Origin: Lactarius indigo
Taxonomy: Eukaryota > Basidiomycota > Agaricomycetes > Russulales > Russulaceae
NCBI GenBank assembly: GCA_025766275.1
Contig: JAFKAC010000050.1
Span: 372,001 to 436,000, forward strand
DNA: 64,000 bases
Direction: 5' to 3'
Made by a program: the position numbers and the translations under genes. Numbering within the stretch: position 1 is the stretch's first letter; each line of letters begins with the position of its first letter. This document shows, in pieces, positions 34,627 through 46,600 of this stretch. The notes beneath the pieces are model-generated. The model searched no databases. It was not told the DNA's origin and was given only the letters and a program-made list of their open reading frames with translations.

Positions 34627-35262
34627 ATAATACATCAAAAAATACAACAGCTACTATGCGAGGAATTCGAAGTTACCGTTGATGTTGTTGCCATCCAAGT
34701 CACCATCACCGTCATCTTCGGCAACCTCCTCCCAACTCCACTCCTCCGAGTCTGTGTCATCAATGGTCTGGCCCACGGGCCCTGATTGCGGTCACTGTTG
34801 GCCCCAAATCAAGCCCCAAATTAAAGCATCACAAATCAAGTGGTGGTGGAGAAACCGCGACTCACGGTTTCTCCACCACCACCTGATCTGTCGGACGGGT
34901 GCAGAACACAAGCCCAAGGGTGCGAGAGAACCAGAGTCCAACATATGGGAAGTTGACGGTTTGACGTCGTGAACTATACATTTGTTAGAACCACGACGTC
35001 CTATTTGATGAGGTGGGTTATGCACTGGTGAGGTATTCCCGAAGAAGAGGCAGAAATTTCTCCATCTCCAGGCATACAGTCAAGGTCACATCAGAGGTGA
35101 GAACCGCGTCATACAACTTGAATTCGAGTTCCCCCTTGTCCTCCCTGAGGACGGAAGAGCTAACATAGATACGTCAGTAGGGGGTCGCTTAGTATCCCCA
35201 AGGAAGTGGTGTCTCACGGTGACGCTGGGTTGGAGGTTGGAGAAGAATCATCTTCAACGACA
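34627..35262 (-). other. Unit B-specific middle segment with possible gene fragment
   Basis: It has no counterpart in unit A. On the minus strand two stretches look coding without forming one frame: about 35150-35037 (DKGELEFKLYDAVLTSDVTL, then a stop) and about 34790-34668, an acidic end (DDTDSEEWSWEEVAEDDGDG) with a stop. They may be ends of a transposon-borne gene or an unrelated gene relic. A long hairpin lies between them at 34835-34887. Confidence 0.45.
34835..34887. repeat. 23-bp inverted repeat with 7-base loop
   Basis: The left arm, 34835-34857, runs ATCAAGTGGTGGTGGAG then AAACCG. The right arm, 34865-34887, is its reverse complement with one mismatch. The loop is CGACTCA. An RNA of either strand would form a very stable hairpin. 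Confidence 0.9.
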
Positions 35263-37617
35263 CCAGTGCCTGCTTGCGTGAGCTCCGTTAGGGGGCACGC
35301 GCCTTCCAGTGGCTGTACTTTCTTTCTTTCAAAGCGTGTTCGGGCCCGGGGACGAATGCTTCTGCGTATCGTCCACGTCGCGGGCCGCGGACGCGGCCTA
35401 GTCCTGGTTCGCTCTTCGACTGGGGCGACTAGTCTCTCTCATCTAGGCCTGCTATGGCCCGTTTTTCTCTTCTTTTCCTGACGTACGCTGGAATACGTCA
35501 ACTCGTCTTTCGTTCTGCTTCCCCACTTGTATCTACGAGGCTGGAGTAATATGTACGTACTTGATCATCGTATACTAACTGCCCATGCAACACCTATGAT
35601 GTGCCAAGCGTCGATCACGAGTTGAGATGTCATAATAAGGACGAAAGGTAAAGTGAATAGGGTGTGAATTGCACAGCGCTATCGTTTGTGTGATCAGTTA
35701 CCTTGATGGGGATTGGGGGTACTCTTCAAAGAAGAACCGCGGGCGACCCGGATTCGCGATGCTGAAGCCTTGGGGCATGCACACGCTTTGGCCCTAACTA
35801 GACTACACCGCTGCCGTCAATGGTCCACTGGCATGGACAAAAACTTGCGTCTTGACCAGCTCTGATCTTAAATGCTGCGATGGCATCTCGGGTCGCTTGC
35901 CTGTCACCTTGCCCATTCTTTTGCTTAGAGCCCCTCCCCCACTGTAGCAGTAACAAAATCGGGGGCATCAACAGCAGTGTCGCGCCGACGTACCTGCTAC
36001 GATGCACGCATAGTTTCTGTCGTCTGAGCCACTGGTCCACGGTTTCCGAAATCTGCACCTACTCACACCGAAACATGACCCCGCAGCCGAGATGAGACAA
36101 CATACGGACCTACGCACCGATGGCACCATACAAACGGAGAGGCCATCCACTCGTCGCAACTCTCTTCTTCTTTGGGATCCCGCGTCGTGCTCACGACAAA
36201 CCTTCGCGTTCCGCTCGTGCATGCTGCGCTATACAGAACATTATGGAAAACGCTAACCGAATGGCCCATCGCCTGGTCTTTCTTTTCTCGCAGTTCACAG
36301 TGGGCGACGGTTGATCGCGGCGTAACCTGTGGGGTCACCGTCGTTATCACCTGTCGCGCCACGCGTCCGCCCACGAGGTCCGAGTCGGTCGTACGGGTGT
36401 GCCATTGCGCAATGCGTCAGGGAGAAGAGCACTATTTTGCTTGCCATTGCTCCCCCCTCGTGGGCCCATCTGGCCGTATCTGCCTTGGCGGATTAGAGAG
36501 CGTCGCACGCGGACGAGGCTTGCTCGCTAGTGCACCTCTCGCTTTCAAGGGAGAGATTGGATGGGAACGCGCGAATAGGGGTGGGTGCTTGTTCTGACTC
36601 ACCGAGTCGCATACCTTGCTTCATTTATCGGGCTGGGCCGTGCGAGACAAGAACCTTCCAGGGAGGGGAGGAGGCCCGGAACTTCTCGGTGCTGCGGTGG
36701 GGTTTGATCTCGCAGTCGCGATGACGTACGGGCGATCCTGTCCAAGTGAGTTAACCTTCGCGATCTTATCATTCATTCAAGCTTTGCTGTACCGAGTTCA
36801 GCCATGAAGGTGGGATCAAGAAGAAGACGTATTTCCCATGATGTGGGTCAAAGTCATCGTAGGTTGCCGTGTGTCTTTTATTTCTTTGTCGATCTGATTC
36901 GTACGCCCCTGTTTTGGGCTGTACGTCAGATCTGTCTCCAATCCAGTAACAAGGGTCCAGGACAAGGAAGCAGAAAAACCAAACCGCCAGTCTCCACCCT
37001 GGCTCCGTTCTGAAGGCGCTCGAGGAGGGCCACCCTTCCCTTTCGTCCCTGAATACGGGCGTACTAATCATAGACCTGACCCTCCTGGCCTCGCACATCG
37101 GCCGGCGGCTTCTCCAAATGCCGATCGTGTCTCAGGAAGCACGTCTGATGTAGTATTTTCACCTTGCTCGGCGTGCTTCGCGGGGGGGTGGGGTAATCTT
37201 CTGGAATAGACACTGTGACGTCGAAGGCTAACTTACCGGGGGTCAGGCTCCCGAGGCCGATTTAGACTTTGCTTGCTCACTGTAGTTGTGATGATGCGCG
37301 CATCCGTGTGATGACGTCTGTCGAGGGGAGAGAGTTATCCTATCTGCCGTTGCTATCTGTGTCGTGGCACGGGACTACGCGCGGGGTGCTGGCTCTGCCG
37401 GGTTCTGGGCTCCATGGGTTGTTTGTTCTGTGGCCCAGGTCGTGGGCATTTCGGCTCGCTCTTCTGTCATCCCCGATCACCAACGCCAACCCTTCGCGTC
37501 GAGTGGCATGTGCAAAATGACGTTTATGGAGCCCTCGGACTCTGCCCTGAGAAATGGTGCCTTGCCTTGCAGGCGCAATTCACGAGGGGACCTCCTAAGG
37601 ATGTTCTCTTGTCTTTG
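35263..37617. other. Conserved non-coding 3' half of unit B
   Basis: Counterpart of 27551-29899 with scattered substitutions and small indels. No recognised gene; see that entry. Confidence 0.45.
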
Positions 37618-39557
37618 TTTGGTTCCCACTAGGCACGATCTGGACAGCACTTCCGCCCCGCAACTTTAACTTGGTGACTCACGTTGGCTGGCCGAGCGAT
37701 CGTCTCACCTTAATCAGTCTACTGCTGGCAGTGCAATAGAACACCGTGACTCACTTTAATGGGCAGTTGTTACTTTGTCTAGTACCTCTTGGCCCACACT
37801 GACACCCATGCACGCACGTCATATTCAGGATCACACGTTCGGCGTATCTGTGGGGTCAACAGTAGCTCATTACCTTGTAGTTCTCCAGCACACCTTCCGA
37901 ATCACTTCTTACCTTTCTTCAATAGTCCCTTCGCGAGGCTCTAGGATTGTGTGAAGAACGGCGGGTATCCCTAAGCAACAGGGAGCACGAGCCGGTGGGC
38001 CTTGGGGAATCTGGTCATCTCGAACATGGGTGGGTGGAAGCAAAGACATTGCAAAATGTCTAAGCGAGCGCGCCACCACTTTCACCGGCTCATTCGGTGC
38101 GGAAGTGGGGTGAGGTACGCGAACTAGTAATGTCGGTTCCCGATTACCGACCGCTCATTGTTCAAGCAAACACCTGGAGATTTCGGCCCCGAGAGCGTAA
38201 CTTCCCAGATTCAATCATCTATTCAACGTTACCCAGCACGTCCGGACAAACACATCCGATGCCAATAGGGCTTCGCTTCTTGAACCGCCTCGTCGAGGTG
38301 TCAATTACGGACACTTCGGTCCGTGCACGCTGCACAGCCGCCCTCGATTGGTCGTGTCGAGAGCGCGCAAGATTCTATCTCTCATTCGTGCGGGGTGCAA
38401 CCCGAGCCATCCGCACCACGTACCCGGCACGCCTCGGCTATAGATGAGATCTCTTCCCAACCTTCCACCCCCACCATCCTCTCTGACCTCGGCGCGAGCA
38501 CCGTTCTTCTCTTGAGGACTAGCATTCTGCAGCGAGTGCTCGAAAACGACGCCCATCAAGCATCAGCTCAGGCCGGGCCGGTACGTGACGCATTACAATG
38601 CCCCAAAATTGCATGTCCCATCACCGCTGGCAAGCAATTGCGCGCACGTTTGATTGAGTTGGCTTGGCTTCAAGAGACTGGGCTCAGATCGGCTCACTGT
38701 GCCCTTGAGAAGGGTAGGAGAGCACGACTTATCGCTAGCAGATGCCGAATCAGTGCAATTCATTGTTCTTTTCTCACATGTCTGGCACTCTCGCGGGACC
38801 CAAGTTGATTGACGACAGTTCATGAGTATTGCCGGGTCACCGCGCCGTGCATGCAGGGGCCCTTGCGCCGCTGCCCCGCCTCCTGGCCCCCCAGTGTTGT
38901 CAATCAACGAACGGTAAGTAAGTTTGAAAGGCCCTCGGTGCCCGTTCCGGAACATATTCAACATTGGCAACCAAACTTGCGGAGATGATAGTGGATCGGA
39001 ATTCGTCCCGCAATCCTCACAAAGGAATGAGCTTGTCGATCTGTCCGTCAAATACACTACGTTGCGGAGGTAACTTCTCTGTCGTGTCTGAAGTGACACG
39101 CTGATCGACAAACAAAGAAACCGGATCCATTGCGGCAACATCGCCCGACTGCTGCTTTGCCCCTCGAACCCCATGGCAATGTAATTTCGGACACATTGTA
39201 TCCGGACAGTTTCCTTTTTGCGTTGAAAGGGTTTCGTATTTCTGCTGCTAGTCTATTATCACGTAAATTTGTATCCACTGGGGCCCGGTAAAAATAGTAT
39301 GCTCGTAAGATAGAGTGATGCAGATATCATCAAATTAACGGACGGAGGCTAAGTTTAACCCGCAGAGATCGCGATTTACTCAACCTATGTGTTTATTTGG
39401 GGTAGCAACGCCTCCGCTTGGCAAGGCGATGCATGAACAACCATATTTGAACTGAGGGATTTGCCCTCGTATTCTGGACGACATGGGAGCCCGCGTTCGC
39501 AGTGCTCAACAAAACCACTGCAATCAATCATTCTGTCAAGACGCGAAAGTTGGGGCA
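37618..39557. other. Intergenic, no gene recognised
   Basis: This is the original flank of the duplicated segment. Open frames such as 38097-38447 and 38323-38808 (plus) and 38593-39174 (minus) overlap each other on opposite strands and lack recognisable motifs or consistent splice sites. I see no supportable gene here. Confidence 0.4.
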
Positions 39558-41396
39558 TCAGCAAAGGAACCGCAATTTCTCGTGAGGACGGGCGGGCTCA
39601 CCAAACGACCGGTATCGTGCCGAATCCATCGTCTCACGCACTCGACGGGGAACGACGACTTGCGTGACAAGCGAAGTAGCAACGCACTCAAAACTGGGGA
39701 CGAGGGCCCGCAGTTCCGCGTCCGTCTCTTTACCTAGGGGCACCGGGCCGCAGTAGCATTTGACGCTGACCATCGGGTTCTCGATGCGGGCGCGATGTTG
39801 CAGGAAGCGCCTCAAGGCGACGTGCGGCGGCTCGGACCCGTCGTCCGGGCAGCGCTCCAGTTCACACACCTCCAGATGGAGATGGCGCAGGTGCGGAAGA
39901 CGATCCGGTCCGTTCGGGATACGGCCCAGCCTGCAAATGGCGTCCAAGGGAGGCGAAAGCGCCGTTTTACACAGGACGAGCGTCTCCAGGGCCGGAAGGT
40001 GAGTGAAGAGCCTTTCCCAGGAGCTGTCATCACCTAGCAAATGCTTGTTTCTCGCGCTGTCCCTGAGCACGGCACTCCACCCGCGCGAGGGCCCCAACGT
40101 GAGAGTATTCACATTCTCTAGCGAGAGCGAACCCAAGCCCAGCGTGCGCGCGCTGGGCACGGAAAATACCACCTCACCATCGACTATTCCCTTCAAGCGA
40201 AGTGGTGCCCTGCTGCCCAGGGTGTCTTCTGCGATGGAGAGACCGGTAAGAGGCTGAGGGAACATACTTGTGACGTGTGATGTGAGCGCGTCCGCGCCGA
40301 AGTTTCCGACCCCCCAGCCAAGGATGGCAAGGTACGCCCCTCCTGTCACCAGCCTTGGGAAGGAAAGACGAGATAAGAAGTTTGAGATGCCGTATATACC
40401 GATAGAAACGCTGTGAACGTAAAGCTCGCGTAGGCAATCCAGACTGACAGGCAGGTCGGAACTCGGCCCCGGTGTCGATGATGATTCGTTTGGAATTGCG
40501 TTGAGCAGCGTGAGCACCTCAACGTTTGCGCATGATTCCAGAATGGATAAAAGGTTGTCGCATGGCCCCAAATCACTCGAATTGATGAGGGTCAACGATG
40601 TGATTGACAAGGAAAGACAGTTGGGCCACGGAAGACACCTCTCAAGGACTAATTCCCGCAGTGACGGCATGCCCCCGCCAAAAAGCATGCCGAGTGTTTT
40701 TGGAGTCGACATTGCGCTGTGAGGTGGGATTGTGACGTAAAGACGTTCTAGTGCTGGCGCAACAGCATACGTCAGACGGGTAAATGGTTCGTGAACCCTT
40801 GCACAAAAATCGACCTCAAAAGAGACGACGCGGTGCATAACGGTCTCTAGGTGCGGCAGGCAATCTAGGAATTCTCTATCATCGTGGCGCGCCACTACTC
40901 CATGAACGCGCAATGGCGAATCCAGCGACCTTTGAAGGAACAGGGGAACCAAACGCGCACACGCCCCAATTACGGACCACAAGGTGGGCGAGGACAATGC
41001 GACGGCCCGCCACCTACGGCATACTTGCGCCAGGGGAAGAATAGCAGGGCCGGTGCCCACGCAATCGAACACCTGGAACAGAAGTTCAGGAGGAAACCTG
41101 TTCATGGGCCGGGACGCATTCACGAGCTCAGCCCGTCTGGGCACCGCATGGGACAATGCGGTCTCTACATGTCGGGACTGAGGACCGGACGTATTCAATG
41201 ATTTGAAACCTAGAGTGGCCAGTGTGCTCACGTTTTCCATCAGCTCGTTCTCAGCAGCTCCAGCCGTTCTACGTCGGAAACCATGTTGCGTAACGCCTAC
41301 GGCCCGGAGCCGCTCTCTCGTCAACGTCTGCATCGGGCCGTCGAAGGAGTCAGGGACGGGAAGGATTACTACTTGAGAGGTCTGAAGAGATTTCAT
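39558..41396 (-). CDS. F-box protein, second family member
   Basis: Single-exon frame of 612 codons. The F-box is at about residues 100-145 (MNRFPPELLFQVFDCV, then LAQVCRRWRAVALSSPTLWS), the canonical basidiomycete form. The rest is leucine-rich, with short sheets and helices typical of irregular LRR-like substrate-binding regions (LYVTIPPHSAMSTPKTLG, LRELYVHSVSIG). It would act as a substrate receptor of an SCF ubiquitin ligase. The ATG at 41102, just before the F-box, is an alternative to the 41396 start. It is only distantly similar to the F-box protein at 1228-2919. Confidence 0.87.
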   Translation of the reverse strand: MKSLQTSQVVILPVPDSFDGPMQTLTRERLRAVGVTQHGFRRRTAGAAENELMENVSTLATLGFKSLNTSGPQSRHVETALSHAVPRRAELVNASRPMNRFPPELLFQVFDCVGTGPAILPLAQVCRRWRAVALSSPTLWSVIGACARLVPLFLQRSLDSPLRVHGVVARHDDREFLDCLPHLETVMHRVVSFEVDFCARVHEPFTRLTYAVAPALERLYVTIPPHSAMSTPKTLGMLFGGGMPSLRELVLERCLPWPNCLSLSITSLTLINSSDLGPCDNLLSILESCANVEVLTLLNAIPNESSSTPGPSSDLPVSLDCLRELYVHSVSIGIYGISNFLSRLSFPRLVTGGAYLAILGWGVGNFGADALTSHVTSMFPQPLTGLSIAEDTLGSRAPLRLKGIVDGEVVFSVPSARTLGLGSLSLENVNTLTLGPSRGWSAVLRDSARNKHLLGDDSSWERLFTHLPALETLVLCKTALSPPLDAICRLGRIPNGPDRLPHLRHLHLEVCELERCPDDGSEPPHVALRRFLQHRARIENPMVSVKCYCGPVPLGKETDAELRALVPSFECVATSLVTQVVVPRRVRETMDSARYRSFGEPARPHEKLRFLC

Positions 41397-44300
41397 GCTC
41401 TTGAAATCGAAAGATATATGGATATGAAAGGGGTGGTATGTCCAAATGGTGGGCGACGTGGCAGACAGAGAAAAAAAAGCGATAATTACTTATTAATAAT
41501 GCGAGCGGCGTATGCGCGTCAGCGCTCGCCTAGCCACCTGTACCAGAGGTCAAACTTCGGCAATTTGTTGATCAACCTAGTGTGTAGGCGACTCGTCGTA
41601 GCCGTCGTGATCTCCAAGTTGTAGTCAGCTGAGGGCAATACTTCGGCCCCTTCCTCATACTCAATCCCGTACGCGTCACTGTATGACTGCCGAATAATTC
41701 TGTGTGGATCGGGAGAAGATAAACACGCTCTGGACCCGGACCGCGAAGAGAGTGCGAGGTAATCGGATCCATGACAGTACACATGTGGCGGTGATAATGA
41801 AACGTGGTCCACAACGACAAGCGCCAAGGTCCAAACTACTGTGGTAAACGATGCCCGAAAGAGGAACAAGGCGGGCACCCTTACGACCGATCCTCCATCA
41901 GATTCGTTGGACAAACGACGCGGCGCATTGCAGAAGCCTAGTGGAGAGTATCCGGCTCGTAGTACTTAGGTGAGACATACAGTAGTTAATATCGACAACT
42001 GATACCAGATTTGCGACCAGCCAGATCCACCGAGTGCCAAGTCAACAGCCCTCCATCCCGTAAACTGTACATTCCGAAAGTCACCAGTGCTGTGGAACCT
42101 AGGATGGAAGGTCGAAGGCCTAGTCACCGCAATGGCACGCCGTAGAGGATACTGTATAACTCCCACAAGTAATGCACCACAACTCTGCGATCGGTAGCAC
42201 GTCCGATGGCATCACAAGACCTGTCTTCGAGCACGACCTGAAAGAAAACGCAGGCCTTTTCGTTGGATAAACTTCCGAATCGGAAAGGAATGTGCGCATG
42301 AGTTAGATCACATTTTGATGCCCGTTCACCAATAACCTTTTTCTTAGGATCCATTACGACTCTCAGAAGTGAAACTTCGGCAAGAGTGTCGAAGATGCGA
42401 AAGACATGATTGACCCGGGCCAACCACGACGAAACTCACATGTTTTGGATTACCGACGACCGGAGCGACACTTGTATGTTGCAACCTTTAAAATCTGCCA
42501 AATAAAATCTGCCAAACTCAGATTGACCATGGTGTTACTATAAAATAACGAGATAAGAACAAGTTCATGATGGTTAGAGCGCCTGGCTCGGCGAACTTCC
42601 CGGAGTCGCTCGATCTTGACCGTTCTCCCACAAGGCGAGCTCGGGCTCACGCGTTGATACAGCTAGCTTCCGCCCTTGCTTCAGCCTCGGTTCTTCCGAC
42701 CATCACTCACTCCTCAGAATGTCGTAACATGGCCATGACCACCTGAATTACGCCACCATAAGGGGATGCGGCACCCTATGCTTTTCATTTGATACTTGTG
42801 CACATCATGTCAGTGCGATGACCTGGATGTTCAAGTTATTAAGCATCGTTGATACCGCGTGTCGCGACTGTTCGGCATCTTTTCGGCAAACCTTCCCTCT
42901 CTTGCACGTGTAAATGGAACGCTGCGAAGTTGACGAAGGGGAGCTCGGTGATTGCCTCAGGTCTTCGGCTCAGGTTACCCCCAGCTACTGTACCAAGCCA
43001 ATATCATGCGAGTGTAAGGCACGCACTATAATTATAAATGCAACGGGCTCCGCCCCGTCGATCCGCGCTGCGGTCTGCCCGCACTTGTGGGTTGAACGCC
43101 CAAAGATCTCCAAGTGGAAAGAGGATCGGCTCGAGTCATCTGTCGGAGGGTCTCAACGTGAACCCATGCATGTCAATCTGTATGATTTGGAGTGATCCTG
43201 TTATTTTGCTGGGCCAACTTCATCCCCGTTGTTCGCGGGTGTGCCTTCAAATTGATTCGCACTGTTCTTTGAGTGAAGCGGGAACACCACTGCCAGCCGC
43301 CTTTCGAAATTTCAGGCCATCCGAATCCCAAGTTACACTATAGGCGAAAACCTCCGACGTACCGATCGGCATGAGGCTATTTCACCGAACGAGACCACAA
43401 TTCATACTGTACCCCCCTCAGTGCCTCGTGCCGATCGTGCTCCTCCCGTCCCCACGCTGTCAGCCACCCCAAAACTAGACAACACTCCCGCGCCTAATGG
43501 GTCGCTCCTCGTCCCGGAGCGTTTTCTAGCGAATACGGCGGTGATTAACTGCCAATGTACAAACGCTGGATTCCACGGACATTCAAGCGGCGTGATGGGT
43601 ACCACCGGCATCGTGGGAAAGCTTGCGACGAACTGGAGCGCATTGGGCTTCGTTAACGTTACGGTCGATGTGGAACTCGAAAAAAAAAAAACGAGAACTC
43701 CACAGAGTCTCGGAATGCGGACAACAGGACATACAGTAAAATCGGCGCAGTAATGACAATGCGTCACATCGCTTCACTTGATTGAAATCGAACTGCCTCT
43801 GGAGGCATTTCTTGGGCATTTCGTTATGGCTGAACACGACATACCCATGGTTTCACACGGACGTAATGCGTGGGCATTGCATTAAAATGTAAGTCCCAAA
43901 TAGGAATGTTCATCAGGGCACTATCTGATTAGTCGGGTTCTCAGATTGGGGAACCTAAGATGGGGACCTCAATCCGGGTATCCTCGCTTGACCTCTTGCC
44001 TGCCGCTGGTCCTTGGGGTCACCCCCGGAAGGAAGTTCGGTTTGTCGACTCCTTGATCCTGATCCTGATCTAGTTTCCAGTTTATTCTATCGCACACTTG
44101 TCATTTACCCATTAGCTTTGTGAAACCAAGTCAAGGGGCTTCTGAGTCTCCATTTATGGGGAAAGCTGCGCTGGGACGACGGTACGCGTGCACTTGCTCG
44201 CTTCTCCGAGAGTTTCCGCTCTGTTGAAGATCGTTTCGCCTTCTCCCGGGGACTGCCCAGCTGAGGGGCGCGTTTCTCCTTGTGCGTCCAAGACGGTTTG

Positions 44301-44494
44301 TTGCTTCTCCACCAGGATCTTACCCCTACTGTTGCCGCACTCCATCGACACAAGATCTGTGCGTAGACGCCAGTGCCCCGCTTCATTCAAAAGGGCACCA
44401 TCTCGTACCGAATTTTTCAGCACAACTACAGCCCTCTGTCGAGTTACTCAGACTTACCACAACCAACCAAAACCAACCACTTCACTTCTCTACA
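41397..44494. other. Long gene-poor stretch
   Basis: About 3.1 kb with no recognised gene. Minus-strand frames at 41519-41914 (131 codons, including a hydrophobic run FLFRASFTTVVWTLALVVVD) and 42124-42423 (99 codons) could be exons of an unrecognised gene, but I could not join them. A plus-strand frame of 110 codons at 43421-43753 has no motif. The last 100 bases are the leader of the inositol oxygenase gene, rich in CCAACCAAAA words. Confidence 0.35.
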
Positions 44495-45812
44495 ATGCCC
44501 GCCCTCACCACCAACACCACCACCAACGCCACCCAGGTCGCCACCAAGAAGCGCGACGGTCGTGAATTCGACGAGATCTCCGACGCTGTCGACGAAGGTT
44601 GGTGTAGCGCACCGACGCTCTTGACCGCGGGGCCACAGACATCTGACACTGCCCAACAGTGAACGTCCAAATGCTGAAGCTTTGGGACGAGGAATCCGAG
44701 TTCGACGCCGAGAAGGACAAGGCACGGTTCCGTCAATACGACGATGCCTGCGATCGTGTCAAAAATTTCTATAAGGAGCAACATGGTACGATGGCGTGCC
44801 TGATTTTTTTGCGGCGGCGCCATCTCACCTTGTTCACGTGGCAAACCACCACCACAGAAAAACAGACTGTTGCTTTCAACATCCAGGCCCGAGTCAACTT
44901 CAAGAGCCGCCGCCGTGCCCGCATGGGCATCTGGGAGGCCATGGAGATGCTCAACACCCTCGTGGACGAGTCCGACCCAGATGTGAGCCTCCGCTCCGCG
45001 ACATCGATCGCGAGTGAACACCGCCACTGACGCCACTTTGCTCCTCGCTTTCCAGACCAGCTTGTCACAGATCGAACATCTGCTCCAAACCGCGGAGGCC
45101 ATTCGCCGCGATGGGAAACCCGAGTGGATGCAAGTGACTGGACTCGTCCACGATCTCGGGAAGTTGCTCTTCCTCTTCGAGTCGGAAGGCCAATGGGACG
45201 TTGTCGGAGTACGTGCATTGTCTCAATTGGCGGTGGCTCGCATAGCTGACATTGAACTCTTCCAGGACACGTTCGTCGTCGGCTGCAAGTTTTCAGACAA
45301 AATCATATACCCCGAGACCTTCGAGGCAAACCCGGATTCGCACGATAGGATCTACTCGACAGAGAATGGTATCTACCAGCCACATTGCGGTCTCGATAAT
45401 GTCATGCTCTCCTGGGGCCACGATGAGGCAAGTATCTAGGTTGCCGATTTCCCCGAGCATGCCACTGACGCAGCGTGGGTTACAGTATCTCTATCACGTC
45501 CTGAAGGGACAGTCCTCCCTACCTGAAGAGGCCCTCGCGATGATCCGTTACCATAGCTTTTACCCGTTAGTACCCCATCTTTTCTCACACATTCGAGATC
45601 CACTGACCCCTCAATCGCCGTACAGATGGCACCGAGAGGGCGCATACTCGCACCTCACAAACGAAAAGGACAAGCGCGCCCTTGCTGCGGTGCGCGCGTT
45701 CAACCCCTACGACCTGTACAGCAAGAGCGACGATCCTGTCAACGCTGAGGCCCTCCGCCCATACTATGAGCGGCTCATCGCCAAGTTCTTCCCCCCGGTC
45801 CTCGACTGGTAG
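44495..45812 (+). CDS. MIOX: Inositol oxygenase (myo-inositol to D-glucuronate)
   Basis: A non-haem di-iron oxygenase that opens myo-inositol to D-glucuronate in the cytosol, the entry of inositol catabolism. Seven exons, 44495-44597, 44660-44785, 44858-44982, 45056-45208, 45266-45427, 45486-45565 and 45626-45812, give 311 aa, a normal length. The metal ligands of the family are all present: the His of [15 protein letters not shown] in LVHDLGKLL, the His of SWGHDEY, the His of RYHSFYPWH and the Asp of FNPYDLYSK. The intron after exon 5 uses a GC donor (GAG|GCAAGT), needed to give WGHDE-YLYHVLK. No neighbouring gene of the glucuronate pathway is visible. Confidence 0.95.
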
Positions 45813-46600
45813 AGGGCACCCTACATATCATATCTCCATGCATTCTTCCGCCCACAGCATCTACGCTTTCTGATGAACATTGCTTTCTCATTCCCATCCC
45901 CATCCGAACGCATTCTACCCTGATTGGTTATCTATATTTTCTTATCGCATGTTTTTGACATGCTTCCTATGGTTCGCTTTGGCTTTCTAGCTAGATTTAG
46001 ACGCCCCCTAATCATCATAGCGGTCTAGACCCTTCATTAAACTTGCACATACTCGTGCTCTGTACTTTACTCTGTAACCTATCTGTGGCGTACTATACCA
46101 ATATATCTATTTGCCACTCTCATCCTGCCCCGCTCTAGACGCAAGTTGCCCTGGATTGCTCCACGAGTCGTTCCCCACGCACATCCGCCGCGCATCATAG
46201 ATTTCCATCAACTCATTCTACGGCGCTTCTGGCATATATTTAACGCGTGATTTCGTTTCCTTTCTCAGGGTTGGTGACGCATGTGGCTGAGGCGCGCTTA
46301 TAATCGCGACCACGATCTGGCGGTAGCCATCAGTGCATCGTCAAACCGAACGTGAAACGAGCGTTGATGTATGTTTATCCTTTGAGAACAGCATCATCAC
46401 GGGGCGGATGTGATTACGCCGAGCAAAACATTCTCGAAGAAAAAGAAAAAAAAGATGCGACTACTGAATTCCTATTCCATCATCCTACACAAGCACAGTG
46501 CTTGCTTTCAGGTATGCTGGGTTTGAAAAGTACAATGATCGTGATCGATGGAGTCCAGCTTACAGTACAGAGTACTTTGTAAAACCTAATTTTATAAGGT
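45813..46600. other. Convergent intergenic region
   Basis: Lies between the 3' ends of inositol oxygenase (plus) and the HAD phosphatase (minus). It is pyrimidine- and AT-rich and should hold both 3' untranslated regions. The 76-codon frame at 46352-46582 has no motif. Confidence 0.45.

Larger units (their letters stand above)
29900..37617. repeat. Tandem duplication, unit B (7.7 kb)
   Basis: Direct repeat of 21749-29899. The left edge is the junction GTCTTTG|CCCTGCG at 29899/29900. At the right edge the same GTCTTTG at 37611-37617 continues into unrelated sequence (TTTGGTTCCC...), which is the original downstream flank. Unit B is shorter than A mainly because it lacks the solo LTR and part of the RPS13-glutaminase spacer. 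Confidence 0.95.

Noticed and set aside
34690..35150. Unit B fragments as a specific transposase
   Set aside because: The acidic and DKGELEFKLYD stretches look coding, but no transposase motif is visible, so no family is named.
21749..37617. Idea that the tandem repeat is only an assembly duplicate
   Set aside because: The units differ by scattered substitutions, a solo LTR with target duplication in one and a MITE in the other, and have a precise microhomology junction. Collapsed alleles cannot be fully excluded but are less likely.
42560..42640. tRNA-like D-loop text GGTTAGAGCGCC
   Set aside because: The flanks do not form an acceptor stem, anticodon arm or T arm; no tRNA can be supported.
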